Shown here piece after piece: positions 47,013-59,700 of a stretch of 64,000 nt of DNA. The notes beneath the pieces are model-generated. The model did not search any database. It was not told the origin of the DNA and saw nothing but the letters and a program-made list of their open reading frames with translations. Location: contig JAUKTV010000001.1 of NCBI GenBank assembly GCA_030549205.1, forward strand, positions 1,178,001 through 1,242,000, given 5' to 3'. This DNA is from Apiosordaria backusii (Eukaryota > Ascomycota > Sordariomycetes > Sordariales > Lasiosphaeriaceae). Made by a program: the position numbers and the translations under genes. The stretch's first letter is position 1. Each line of letters begins with the position of its first letter.

Positions 47013-48824
47013 TGTGGTGAGAGAGATCTGTGACTGTAGCCACGACAGGTCGTTTGGGGTAGAGCCTGGTCAAGAGGATGCTAGTATAAACATGGAATGA
47101 TCAATCATGAGGGATCGATGATGTTTAGAAACCCTTGAGGGTGAAGGGAACTAATATGGAAAGCCACGCCCATTCAGGAACAGATCAGGCGAGCTTTATT
47201 CAAAGAAAGCAAGCCAGCCTTGAATTACTAGCTCTGTTCCCAGCTCTACTCAAGACACCTAGAATAATACCCTCGAGACGACAAACTTGATCCACCAATC
47301 ACGGCACTTGGTATACCTCACCATCTATGCCTGGAAAAAGTATCAAGCCTCGGCCAAAGGTGGTGTGTGTGGTGGCCTAAGGGGAAGGCGCTGAGGCTTA
47401 GAGTCGATGTATCTGGAGGCGAGCAGATCAAGGGGTGCTGGCGAAATCTCTCTTGCAACTGCATCCAGAAATCATGCGAGAACCAGGGGCGAGGTAGATC
47501 AATGCCGTGCTTGTGCGGAGGCTAGACTTGCGGGATGGCATGTCATGTAAGTTGCGAGTTTCCCGATCGGGATACTGATCCTTCAACAGCTCGCTTTTGG
47601 AATCCGGGGAAGTACCTATTTGAAGAGTAGTCTGTCGCCCTACGGTCCGTTACCCGTCAGATCTACAAAAGAAAGAAAGGTACCGCTGCCGAGTCGGTGG
47701 TCAGTCGGTGACTTGGCCCACCGTCCCGTTAGTCTCGCGTTTCAGATCTTCGGGCGGGATGTCGAGGGCGTCTAATCCAACTTTCGGTTGTTCCAGGAAT
47801 TCATGACGAGAAAGTTTGTTGATTTTGTTCATGCCTTCAACTGATCTGCCTGGGTAAACACCAAATACCAGAAACTTCAAGTTTCAACCGGAAGAACGCT
47901 GTAGATGTTGTTTGTTCTAGGAGCTGACTGTGAACAACGGTCCAAGCAGCGGTCAGCATTCTTATGCAGGGGCGATGGAAGCCTTACCAATGACTGCTTG
48001 ACTGAAAGTATGAAGATGAGGTGATGAGGCTCTGCTGCAAGTCCCTTCTGCGGACTGTAACATGCATCGTCTCATCGGAATTACAGTCACCTCGCAGGCC
48101 CCCAAAATCCGGGTTACATTCTGAGTGCCGACGGCCCTCGAAGCCTTTAGCGATTCTCTACCGCGCTGTCGAGTAAGAAAGTTTGCATAAAGTTCCGAGG
48201 GGACGGTTCGGTCAAAAGCCCCCTTGTTGCTTTTTGTTGACGATATGTTGGGAACGAAGTATCATCTACGCACGGAGCCGTAGATCACCACCACCCCTCA
48301 CCTGCCTGGTCTCCAATCTTGACTGAACACGTCGTCGACCTCTCAGAATTTCGTAACTTCTTATTTTTGCTAGGCGCCAAGTACAGCGAGTATCCGTCTT
48401 GAATATCTGACATCTTGTTCAAGGCTCGTGTCGAAGTAGATGCTGGCAATGGACTGATACTGGTATGATAGCGGGATGCCCAGAAACCAACAGTGTAAGA
48501 CGGGCCAATTCTGAGGCTGAAGAACCCGGTAGTCAACCACCGAGCGGGTGCATTAGGCCTGCCATTACGAAAATACTGGGCAATTATCGAGCGCCACGAC
48601 CAGGCGGATAGCGAGTCGGATCGCTGAACCAAGATTTCTGTTAGACATGGCAATACAACCTCACGCCGTTGTTCTTCGTATTGCGAGGGAGGAAGGTAAG
48701 CTAGAACATCAGGTGGTCAAGGTCGAAGGATTCAGAATGTGTACATATTGGTAGGATTGCCGTCACTCTTTTGGCTGGAGTCAAATCGAAGTCAGTCGCT
48801 TTCCAAAAGTTACAAGAACACAAG
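47013..48824. other. Divergent intergenic region of RAX1 and hydrophobin gene
   Basis: 1.8 kb between divergent start codons. Only short frames; the one at 48285-48653 (minus, 122 codons) has no recognisable motif. Probably a long regulatory region for the hydrophobin gene. Confidence 0.55.
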
Positions 48825-49373
48825 ATGCATTTCAGATCTGTTGTTGAATTTCTGGCGGTGTCGTCGATGGCCGTGACAGGTGTATCGGCGGCGTGTGCTT
48901 GTAAGTTCATGCATCTTCTTGACTTTTCAACCCTCATGAACTGATTCTCAACGAAATACTAGCCGTGTCGTCCTCGACTACAACTACGCCTACCCCAACT
49001 CCAAGCGTGACTCCTGACTGCGGCGGCGACCAGTCCATCGCTCTCTGCTGTATGAATATGGCCCCTTGGTCCACCAACTCTGGCATCTGGGGCGGTGTCT
49101 GCGGCTATTATCCTGCTGATCCCAATGAGAGAGTTGGGGCAAGGTGCATCACTCGTAAGTAGCAGGATTTGGCTTGGAAGTAAGTGAGGTTGCTGACATA
49201 TGCTGCGACGGTAGGTGCTCCTGGCACGAATTGCTTCGGTAGTCTCTATACGACTTGCTGCGCTGGGTTTATTGTAAGTACCGGTTTCGATCACCTATGA
49301 GAATTCATGCTGATGCAATCTTTTTCCGTCTTTCTAGCCAGGACAGTGCTCTCTCGGTACCCGGTGCACGTAG
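48825..49373 (+). CDS. Hydrophobin-like secreted Cys-rich protein
   Basis: Exons 48825-48900, 48963-49154, 49215-49273 and 49338-49373 give 120 residues; introns 62, 60 and 64 nt with clean GTAAGT donors. Signal peptide about 1-22 (VVEFLAVSSMAVTGVSAACA), then a Ser/Thr/Pro linker. The domain has Cys in the order C-x8-CC-x16-C-x14-C-x8-C-x7-CC-x7-C-x5-C. The two CC pairs and the spacing recall hydrophobins, small proteins that self-assemble into water-repellent films on spores and hyphae, but there are ten Cys in the domain instead of eight. It could be a divergent class I hydrophobin or another small secreted Cys-rich family. Confidence 0.75.
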
Positions 49374-49912
49374 CTGTCTGGGAGTTGAAGATGGAGGTTC
49401 TAGGAAATCCCAAACTGAGAAGGCCATACCTTAGATTCCTGCTCTCTCGCTTGTTCCGTCATAACTCGTTTCAGATCGACTCCGATCATATCACATGCAA
49501 TAAGCCAATGTTCCCACAAGTTGCAATATCAAATGCTCGAAAGTTCCGTTTCCCAAAACAAGAAAGGTTGCCTCCATGCACCCATACCACAAGACGGCAT
49601 GAATAATCGCCAGAACAAGCCGTGAAGATCCTGACTGACTGACCCGTCATCCATCCACCCGCATAACCCAGAGAAAACTGGAGGTAAGAAGAGGATAGCA
49701 TCTTATTATCTATCGTCATCCCTGACATCTGATATCTGATATCAACACAACTGACACATTGAACCCATCTTAGCCCTTTTCAAATATGCCAACGCCAAAC
49801 GTGGATGGTATCAGGTTCCCACACCCACTCCGATGTAACTCCTCCAACGCCGCCCAATGTAAAGCAAAAGAGATCAAAAAACCGCTGCAAGCCAAAACAG
49901 AACGCTGTATGT
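49374..49912. other. Convergent 3' region of hydrophobin gene and SOF1
   Basis: 539 bp with the 3' ends of two convergent genes; nothing else seen. Confidence 0.6.
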
Positions 49913-51346
49913 TTACTGCTGCTTGGCCAGGATCGCCTTTTCTCTCTCGCTCTTGCGCTTCTGAAACTTCTTGACCGAGTGTTTCCGCTCGTTCTCCTCT
50001 CTCCTCTTGATGGCTGCCAACTCCTCGCGCTTGATCTCGCCCGCCTTCTTGATGACCTTGGGAACATGTCTGTGACGGCTGATGCGGCGAATTTCAGGTA
50101 GATGGCCGAATCTCTCGGTAAGAGCCTTGTTGTACTCGAGTGCTTGCCTCTGTTTCGCCGACTTGACTCCGCTTCTCTCCGAGGCATTGGCACGCCATAG
50201 ACGAATGTTTCCGTCGTCACTTCCGCTGAGGAGATACTTGGAGTCCATGGTCCACATGGTCCGGAAGACTCTCTGCATTCTCTTGGTGTGATACATATCG
50301 CGGGATGAACCCTGGTCGCGCTTCCAGATCCTGATGGTTCGATCGTAAGAACCGGTAACAAGCTCCTCGCCAGTGGGCGAGAACTCAACGTCCATCACAG
50401 CCGCGACGTGGCCCTTGTGGATGTTTTGAGCCTTGTCAAAGTTTCTCGCATCAAAAACGTAAACGTTGTGATCTTCTGATGCTACGGCCAAGTTCATGGC
50501 CTCCATGGGGTTGAAAACAACGCGGTTGGCCGCAAACTTGAGCACTGTCTTGACAACGGGCATGTTTGTGCGCAGATCGAACAAGATAACCGACCGATCA
50601 GTCCCCACAGACGCAATAACTGATGTTTCAACTTGGTTGAAGCATACGTCGGTGATGGTATCTGTATGGTTGGGCCACTGGATTGTTTGGGCGGCTGTGC
50701 TCTGCTCCAGATCCCAGACGCGGATACATCCAGCACCAGAAGAAGCAGCGAAGACGTTTCCTGTCCGATGAACCGAGAGAGAGGTATAGGGGCCGCCTTC
50801 TTGCCAGGATGCGAGAGGAGATGTGTTTTCGCCGGCTGGTGTGTATGGATCCCAAAGCTTGATGCCGTCGGTCGCACAGGACAAGAGCTTCTTGTCATTG
50901 GTGAAGGTCAATCCTTTGACGACATTATTGTGCGCCTGTGCTTTCCATACCTCCTCCCGCGACGTAAGATCCCAGACTTTAACGATACCATCACCGGATC
51001 CCGAAGCTACGTTGCTGAGGGAGTTCTTATCCTTGCACATGCTGTAGATACCCTGTACATGGCCACTCCCTAGCTGTCCAAGGAAGGGCTTGGCGAACAT
51101 GCGCTCCAACTTGACGGCATTGAGGGCTCTTTGGTATTCTCTTGCTCTCTCGAATGGATGGATTTCGGGGGCGAGATTGCGGGGCGCGCGCTGGGCATCA
51201 GAGCCGGGGGCTTGCTGGACCGTGGTAGGTCGGGTAAGGGCTTTGATCTGTTGGCGCACATGTTAGCGGCCATAGAGCTCGATTATGAAGCTATTCCAAG
51301 CTGCCGGTAGCTCTGGGAATATTCTGCCATTTGGTCGCACCTTCAT
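49913..51346 (-). CDS. SOF1: U3 snoRNP WD40 protein Sof1 (DCAF13)
   Basis: Exons 51346-51341 and 51247-49913 give 446 residues. The first exon codes only Met-Lys; a 93-nt intron (GTGCGA...CAACAG) follows, giving MKIKALTRP, which matches the conserved Sof1 start MKIK/MKVK. About seven WD40 repeats follow (for example ASGSGDGIVKVWDLTSREEVW, ASVGTDRSVILFDLR, VTGSYDRTIRIW, LSGSDDGNIRLW). The C-terminal Sof1 tail is basic (RFGHLPEIRRISRHRHVPK, then Lys/Arg/Glu helix). Sof1 is a nucleolar part of the small-subunit processome needed for 18S rRNA maturation. Divergent from RPN6. Confidence 0.95.
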
Positions 51347-51893
51347 GATTGTTTCTCTGTCTCAAATTTGTGGTAGATAGTATGTCGTAGAGAAATCCGG
51401 AAGTCCTGGTCGGTATCAACAGTCTCGACGGCGTGCGCTACAGGCGAAGAGAGCGGTGGCTTTGTTGGGGATGATTGATGAGCGTAAAGTCGATTCAATC
51501 TGCTGCTCCAGAGTCCAGGCGCATCTCGAAATTTTGGCGGGGTCTCAAGGCAGAAAGACTCACCGTCTGCCGTTGGCCAGCCACACCAACACTTAGCAAC
51601 CGATTGGCGCCACAGCAAGTGGGTCCGCCAAGACCAGCTGCCGCTAACTTCATTACGTCGCAAGCACGGCTACCTAGCTGAACTTGCAGGGGTGATTGGT
51701 GAAGCGGCGGGCATCCAGGCGGGATTGGAGAGCTGCAACTGCAACTGATTCCCAACACCACATCCAGCATTCAAACAGTCATTTCACGACCCATTCTCGC
51801 GACGACCTTGCTGTGCCATCTCGATCGATCACACAGTATCAACCTACAAGTGCCACTTTCTAAACCCTAACATCCACACACCACCCAGTCACA
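51347..51893. promoter_or_regulatory. Shared divergent promoter region of SOF1 and RPN6
   Basis: 547 bp between start codons. Three ATTGG (inverted CCAAT) boxes lie at 51603-51607, 51695-51699 and 51724-51728. No exact PACE proteasome element (GGTGGCAAA) was found. Confidence 0.6.
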
Positions 51894-53281
51894 ATGGCGC
51901 AAGGCGACTCCGAGAGGGTACGCGAGGCTCAGAAGCTCGCCCCAGTCAACCCTCAGAAAGCAGCCGACCTTTACAAGGCGATTATCTCCCAGCCACCATC
52001 TATAAACTCCGAATCCGCCATCCGGGAGTATGAGACTGCTCTAATCAGCTTGGGAGAGCTGTACCGCGACCAACAGTAAGCCACCTGCTGGCAAGCTTTA
52101 CAAGAGAGCCACTTGTCTGACTCTAGCTAGGAATACACAAGAGCTTGTGGGATTGGTAACCACGAGCCGAACAGTTCTATCTTCTTTTGCCAAGGCGAAG
52201 ACGGCCAAGCTGGGTATGTTGTCATATCGTAATGAGCAAGTCTGTTGACTGGCCACTGACCAAGTATTCTCCAGTCCGCCAACTCCTCGACCTCTTCGAC
52301 GCCATCCCCAACTCCCTCGAAACCCAAATCTCCGTCACAAAATCCTGCATAGAATGGGCCACCTCCGAGAGACGAAGCTTCCTCCGACAAAACCTCGAGA
52401 CCCGCCTCGTAGCCCTGTACATGAACAAGCAAGCCTACTACGATGCCCTCACCCTCATCAACGGCCTCCTCAAAGAGCTCAAGCGCATGGACGACAAGCT
52501 CGTCCTAGTCGAAGTCCAGCTCCTCGAGTCTAGAGTTTACCACGCCCTCGGCAACATCTCCAAGGCCCGCGCCGCTCTTACCAGTGCCCGCACCTCCGCC
52601 GCATCAGTCTACACCCCCCCTCTCCTCCAAGCCAACCTCGATATGCAGTCCGGCATGCTCCACGCTGAAGATAAGGACTTTCAGACGGCATTCAGTTACT
52701 TTATCGAGGCCCTCGACGGCTATCACACCCAGGACGAGGCTTCCCGCGCTCAGGCCGCGCTGCAGTACATGCTCCTCTGCAAGATCATGCTCAACCTCGC
52801 CGACGATGTCAACCAGCTCATGACCTCTAAGCAAGCTCAGAAATACGCTGGCAAGTCCCTCGAAGCCATGAAGGCCATTGCCCGCGCGCACTCGAACCGC
52901 TCATTGGAGGAGTACGAGCGTGCCCTGGGTACCTACAAGCGGGAGCTGGCCAGTGATGGGTTTGTCCGGAACCATCTCCGGAGACTGTACGATGCCATGC
53001 TGGAGCAGAATCTTATCAAGGTTATTGAGCCGTTCAGCCGGGTTGAGATTGATCACATTGCCAAGATGGTCAGCTTGGACAAGGAGCAGGTGGAGCGGAA
53101 GCTGAGCCAGATGATTCTGGACAAGGTGATTATTGGCGTGCTGGACCAGGGGGCGGGGTGCCTGATTATTTATGACGAGACGCACCGGGATGAGGCGTAC
53201 GATGCGGCGCTGGCGACGATTGAAAAGTTGAGCAATGTGGTGGATGTGCTTTATACTAATCAGGCTTCGCTTCTGGAGTAG
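51894..53281 (+). CDS. RPN6: 26S proteasome regulatory subunit Rpn6 (PSMD11)
   Basis: Exons 51894-52075, 52131-52213 and 52275-53281 give 423 residues, the family length. Lid subunit that clamps the proteasome lid to the core. Seen: N-terminal solenoid (NTQELVGLVTTSRTVLSSFAKAKTAKL), LLDLFDAIPNSLETQI, LETRLVALYMNKQAYYDAL, LVEVQLLESRVYHALGNI, LQYMLLCKIMLN, and the PCI domain with FVRNHLRRLYDAMLEQNLIK, EPFSRVEIDHIAKMV and MILDKVIIGVLDQGAG. Ends with a helix typical of lid subunits. Introns 55 and 61 nt. Confidence 0.96.
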
Positions 53282-53753
53282 ATGGTAGGGGAAAGCAGAG
53301 TGGGGTTGGATGGGTTGGGATCGCTGTAATATCACATGTGCTGGGTGTTAAGTGAGGTACTTTACAGAGACGCTTAGACAGAGAAACTTCAAAGTGAGCG
53401 GAAATGAGAATCAAGTCCTGGTGTTCATGAGGGAGTGTTTGTGTTTGATATATGATATTTTGTAAACGGCAACAGCCCGTAGAAATACAAAATCCTACTC
53501 TGACACCCAACTCGAGGTAATAACAAAAACATTCAATTCATTCATATGGTATCTTTCGCTTTCCTGCCCACTGCTCACTACTTATCCCAACCAGCCATAA
53601 ACCCTAACCCAGCAACACAAAAAAGTAAAAAAATCAAGTCTGGTATCTCATATCCTGTCCCATCCCATACTACCCAGCAAATATTTCCATCCCGTTTCCT
53701 TTCTTCACGTTATCCATTCCTGTCTTTACAACACTCCTCTTCTCAGGGGTATC
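53282..53753. other. Convergent 3' region of RPN6 and the AT-hook gene
   Basis: 472 bp between converging stop codons; AT-richer 3' UTR sequence, nothing else seen. Confidence 0.6.
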
Positions 53754-56700
53754 CTATCCAACCCCCCTATCCAACCACATTCTCTCACCACCAACCCCCC
53801 CTCCTCTTCCCCTTCCCACCCCCCACTTTTTCAACTCTATACCCCCCATCCACCTCCCCCTCCCCTTCCCTTGTCGCTTCCGTTCCCTCTCCCTCTCTTT
53901 TTGCCTCTCCCCCCTCCTCCGTCTCCGTTCCTCCATCCCCTTTTTATCTCTCCGTCTCATCTCCCCAATCAAAACCGCAAACAACCTCCGCACCAACTTC
54001 CACTCATCCCAATCTCGTCCCTCCCCCCTATCCGCCAAGACCTTATGTTTAAAGTACTCGACTATCTGCATGTGCCACACCTCGATCGACATTTCCTCTT
54101 GGGGCTCTCCCATGTCTAGCACTAGGCCGACTAACGATTTTGACTGCTGGCTGAGGGGTAATAACGGGAGGAGGTGCTGCCTGTGGAGGGTTAGGCAGTC
54201 GGCTAGGAGCTCCCAGTGGGGGATGGCCCAGCCTTCTGAATCGGGGCCGGCGGGGGGGGTTGTGGATTGTTGGGTGTCTGGGACGGGAGCGGTGGAGGAG
54301 AAGAAGGAGGTGAATTTGGAGGGGATTGATGGGAGGAGAGAGAGGGGGTTGGGGAGGGAGGGGAGGGATGGTTTGGGCAGAGTGGGGAAGGAGAACTTGG
54401 GGAAGAAGCTCTCTGTGGGCTGCGGGGGTTGTTCTTGCTCGTGGTCGGAGTACTGGGGTTGGTCTTCCTCGTCGGAATACTCTTCATCATATTCTTGTTG
54501 TTGACGGTGGTTTTGATGACGGTAAGAAAAGTGATCGCGGGCTTGTTGGGGTTGGTATTGATCATATCGATGCTGATCTTGTTGTGACAGAGGAGGGGTA
54601 GGCTCTTCGTCTTCCTGTTCCGACAGGAAGTAATCTTCCTCTTGGTTTTGATCAGGTTGCTGTTCCCCATACGCCAACCAATCCGGCTCTGATTGCTGTT
54701 CCTCCATTCCCCGGTCGTACTCATCATCCACCGTCTCTTCCCGCCCGTACGTTTCCTCCCGCTGATGCTGCTCAGGTTGCCGTGCCTTAGCCTGGTGCAG
54801 TCTATGCTCAAACAACCGCGAGGTGATCCCGGACTTGGACACATCAGTATAATGAAGCGGTGGCCCTAGTTCCCGCTGCTCCCAAGCCTGTCGATCTTGC
54901 TGCTCACGCACCTCCCGCTCACGTCGTTGGTGAGGCGTATCCGAGAAGGGATCTCCTTCCCTCTCAATGTCGTACATTTCTTTCTCTTTCTCGGCGTCAG
55001 GCTGTGGCTCAGGCAGCTCAGGGTAATTAACCTCTTGCCCCTCCACCCGTGTTTTCTCAGGCTGCTCCTGACGACGATTGTTCATAACACCACTAGCCTG
55101 ACCACCACTGCCAACTTCCCCAACCCCGCGTCTCTGTCTCTGAGATTGAGCTGTCTTCTCCGGCGATTTACGCCTCTCAGCTCGTTTATCAGCTTGTGCC
55201 AGCGGCGAGAGAGTACTGCTCGTAAACTCAACCAACCTCCCAGGCGTCTTCCCTTTCAGCGGCGAGCGAAGACAGGACTTCCCGGGTGATGCCTCTCGGT
55301 TTGGCTCGTGTCTCGGAGGAGTAGTTTTCGGACTGGAGAAAACCTCTGACGATATCTGTTGCGCGTTCTGTGCCCTCACCCGCTGGCGACGATGCTTTTG
55401 AGGCTGAATTAACTGTCGACTTTCCTGGAAAAAGCGATCGACCTGGCTGTTGTCTGGGTTCAAGACGTTGTTGGTAGCCGAAGTCGCTGGCTTAGCAGGC
55501 TGTGCCTGTGGCTGGAAGAGTGTGTTCTCCCCAAACTGTCGTTTGCGAGGTGTAAAGTTTTGCTTTTGGGGGATGTTGCCAAAGCTCGTTTGAGAGTCTG
55601 TAGGAGAAGGCAAACGAGGGGCCGAGACAGCTGGCGGTTCTGGTTCTTTTTCCTTGCCCTTCCAGTTGGTGTTCTCTTGTTCAGCAATATCCTGTGGGCG
55701 AGGAGCCGTGACAGTCGTCTGTTCCCTCTCCTTTTCCTTGTCTTCCCGGCGCGCGGCTCGTCGTTCGATAATTTCCTGCGCACGAGTGGAACTAGATCTC
55801 TGTCCCCTTTCCTTCTCTTTGCCCTTCAAGCTGACGTCCCTTCTTTCAACATCATCTTCTTGCACACGAGCGAGCAAGTCTGGGTTCTTTGGGCCACTGC
55901 TAAACCGGGACTGCTTTTCGGGAACGACTTCAGGAACAACATTCTGAGGCTCTTGTTCCTCCAGCTCAATCAAATGCGCAAACAAACTATTGTCCGGTTG
56001 CCGCACTCTTTGCCGTTCCCTTTGTTGCTGTTGTTGAACAAGGTTGGTCTTTGGCTGTCGCTGCGGCGGCTTGAACAACCCCATACCGGGTGTCTCCTGG
56101 CCAGGAAACAAGGCAGGCGATGAGAAGAACCCATCCAGATTTGCCCTTGCTGCGGCAGGTGTGGGTTGTACAGGAGCTGCCGGCCTCTTGTCAAGTTGTT
56201 CCAAGATGAAGCTGGACTCTTCCTCGACCTCATCAACCTCATCGATCTGAGATCTTCGTGATTGGCGAAGTTGATTTTCCTTGTCATCCTTCTGCTGTTC
56301 GCTACCGCCTCTCCTCCACGAGGTTGGAATCTTGCTCCTTTGCCGCGGTTCAGGAATGGTTGTCTTGACCTGCGGCGGCGCTATTCTTGGAGCAAACGGG
56401 GTGACGCCACCAGCCTCAAGCCAGAAATCAGCATCATCTTCCTCTGGCTGGGCTGGCTGCTCTGGCTCCGGGGCTTTGATGTCGTCCATAGGGAAAGGCT
56501 CCGGTTCAGGCTGGGGTTCCGGCTCTTTAGCAGGCAGACGGGCTGTCTCTCGATCTCGTCTTCTATCTGAAGCTTCCTGACCCCTGTTGTAAGTGAATGA
56601 CCTCCGGAAACCAAAATCGTTTGTCTGCGCGGGTTCGGGTCTCTCCTGGATAGCACCTCTCCCAGGAGCAGTCTCCTCTTGCAGACTCCCAACATCACGA

Positions 56701-59700
56701 CGTCGCACTGGTTCGGCAGCAGCAGAATTGGGAGCGCTGACAGTGGCATCGCGGTCGATGTCGGGGCCACGGTTCACCGTGTTGCGCACTGATCCCGATC
56801 TCGTCGGTGTTCCTGTAGGATTTGGGCCAAAAGGGTCCTCCTCAGGTTCTCTCCTGGCGCCTGAAATCCGGCTCGGCGAAAGACTCTTGGCTGTTTCTGC
56901 AACAAAGTTCTTAATCTGCTGCAGTCCTCTCAACCAAGGCCGGTCCGGCTGCTCCTGGGCGGTGTCAGTATGTTGCGGCGACGGGGAGCGAGTGGCTCGG
57001 GGCTGTGAGATAAAAGGCGCGGGGGACTGGCTCGACTTCCCAACCGATCCCCGAAATGGACTCCGCAGTACACTGTCTCTCCCTGGGGGTGAGGGCGGAT
57101 CGGATGTGACAAGCTGCAGAACTCGGCCGGCACGTACTATTGGTGAAAGGCTAGGCCGGGCCTGCGGTCCTGGGGGGGCTAGGTTTAGTGACTGTACATT
57201 TACGTCTGCCCTTGCTGTAGATACAATGTCTAGTAACTGATCGGCGGGAGTCTCATTCGATTTCGTTCTGGCGTGTTGTGGCAGGCGGGCAACCGGGGGT
57301 GGCGAAGAAGGCATCTCGACTTGGACATCTGGCTGAGTGGGTTGGGTGGGTGCAATGGTTCCTGCATCCTCGTCTCCGCCTTCGGCTTCGGAGGGTATTG
57401 GGGACGGTGTCTCATCAGGTGTCAACAGCCTATTCGTATCAAGGTGGGGATTGGAGTGATTCACTGGTGATGGCCGCTCAATAGACGGCTGGATTTGTTG
57501 GCTCGCAGCCTGTGCTTCCTGCTCCCTTTTATCATCGTGCGGTTCCTCTTCCCGTGTATCGTCGAGTGGTTCCTCCTCGATACTATTGTCCTCAGGCTGT
57601 GGCTCTCGATATCGTCGTGGGGTTGCAGCTGCAAGCACTTCGTCGGGCAACGTAGAGAAAGAATCACCTTCTCCGCTCAAGTTGGAGTCGTCGGCAGGCG
57701 AAGGCTCCTGGGTTGTGTTACCAGTCTCCGTTCGTTGAGGAGCAGCCTTGCGAATCAAATCTCTGAGTAGGGATTTTGGCTTCCTTTTCGGCTTTGGCTT
57801 TTCCGAAACCCGATTCCACCAAGCATCGGAGTCGTCTGCAAGTTCATCCTCAGGTTCGGCTTCTGCTTCTCTGTTCCGGGCCTGCACTCGTTTGTAAGAT
57901 TTGAACTGTTGCGGCTGTTGCTGCTCCGGCTCTGGTTCTCTTTCCAGCTCTGGTTCGGCTTCTGGCAGAGGTACTGAATATTCTGTAGCCGGCTCGGTCC
58001 GCCGTCGTTCTGCTCGTTGATGCTGCTCCGGCTCGGTTTCCTGTACGGGCTCGTCGCTAAATTCGAAGTCTGGGTCGGTCCTGGACCTAGAGTAGTGTTC
58101 ATGTTGTGCCGGTTCCTCGGTCTCTTGCCTTGGCTCCTCGTTTTCTTGCCTTGGCTCCTCAGTTTCTTGCCTGGGTTCCTCACTCGCTTGCCTAGACTCG
58201 TCACTGAAGAATTCAGGATCGAACGGTTTGTTTTTTGCTTCGAAAGAAGCCGTCCCAGTCCTCTGTATCGGCCCAATACTAGAACCAAAACCGAGCACCT
58301 CCCTTCGCGGGACAACGGCCTTCTCACTCGCCTTTGCCTCTCTCGGCCCAACACTGGAGTTGAAAGCAGATTCCCTCCTTCCTTTAGCAGGACTTCTCCT
58401 GATTGTCTCCCCCGGCAAGACGCTAAACTCGAAATCAAATTCCTTCCTGGGTACAGTGGGGGATTGTTGGGTGGTTTGGCCAGGGCCGACACTAAAGTTG
58501 AAATCGATCTCCTTCAGCTGCTCGATATGAGACAGTTGAGTCGTCTGACCAAGTCCAACACTAGAGCCGAAATCCAATCGCTTCCTTGCCTCAGCAGGTT
58601 CCAGTCGAGACGTCTGTTCAGGACCAACACTGAAGCCGAAGTCATGCTCTCTCCTTGTCTCTTCCACTCTTTGAACAGAGCTCTCACCAGCCGCGCTCCC
58701 TCGGCTCTGCCTCAGATAGTCCATAGTATTCTTAATAATGACCTTCGTAGCATCCCCAAGCTCTTCCTCTCGCCTCTCTTCCAGCCTCGACCCCGCCATC
58801 ACACTCGAGTTCATCTGTATGATAGACTGCAGCTCCGCAAGCGGCACCTCAGTAAAGTCCTCAGCACCAGCCGCAACCGTATCCTGAGCATCTCCGACAT
58901 CACGAACAGGACTCGTCATATAATCGCCCTCGTCGAAATCGTCCTCGGGTCCATCGTGCATATCCGCCCATTCGTGATGTTCGTTGAAATCGCCTTCGGA
59001 TTGCGCGGGATCGGTCTGGGGTTCTGGCTCTGGTTCGGGCTGAGGTGCTGGTTCAGGTGAGGCTTCCTTCGGAGGGGAGCGGTTGTTTCGACTCGTTTGT
59101 AGCCTTTGCGCGGCAGGTGATGGTTGATCGGATAGAGTCGCTAGCCAGATATCATCCTCCATACCACCCGCTCCATCATCGCGTTGATCCTCTCCTGTTT
59201 CGTGCCGGCCCTGGTTGAAGAAGTCTTGTTGTATTGGCGGTAATGAAGCATTATCCTGCTGTAATACTTCCGCAATGCTCCCCATATTGTTCATGGTGAC
59301 CTGGCTCTTCCTTGGCCTTCCTCTTTTCCTTGGCTGGGTATCATCTTTCGCTGGGGTCATTGACTTTCGTTTGGCCGGTCGTCGCAATAGTCCACTGGCG
59401 CGCGGGGTGGCATCGATATCTTCCAGCGCATCCTCGGATGGAGGAGGTTCCTTCTGAGGTGACTGAGACGCGCGCGTCCCTGCAGCTTTGGCTCCCGGAG
59501 TACCAGGTCGTTTGCGCCGCGTCGTGGGGACTGGTGTGCCCGATTTCCGTGGTCGACCTCTCCTCCTGGGCGTCACTCCCTCATCATCAGTCAGACCACG
59601 AACAGGAACCACCGTAGTGGTCACATCTCCTCCCCTCATCATCCCTCGTTTCGGTGTCGGAGTTGGCGATTGAAAAAGTCGGCGCTTTATGCCCTTAGTA

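Noticed and set aside
48285..48653. 122-codon minus-strand frame
   Set aside because: No recognisable motif and no neighbouring exon; left as part of the intergenic region.
58017..59060. 347-codon plus-strand frame
   Set aside because: Antisense to the repetitive part of the AT-hook gene; Leu/Arg/Phe-rich artefact.
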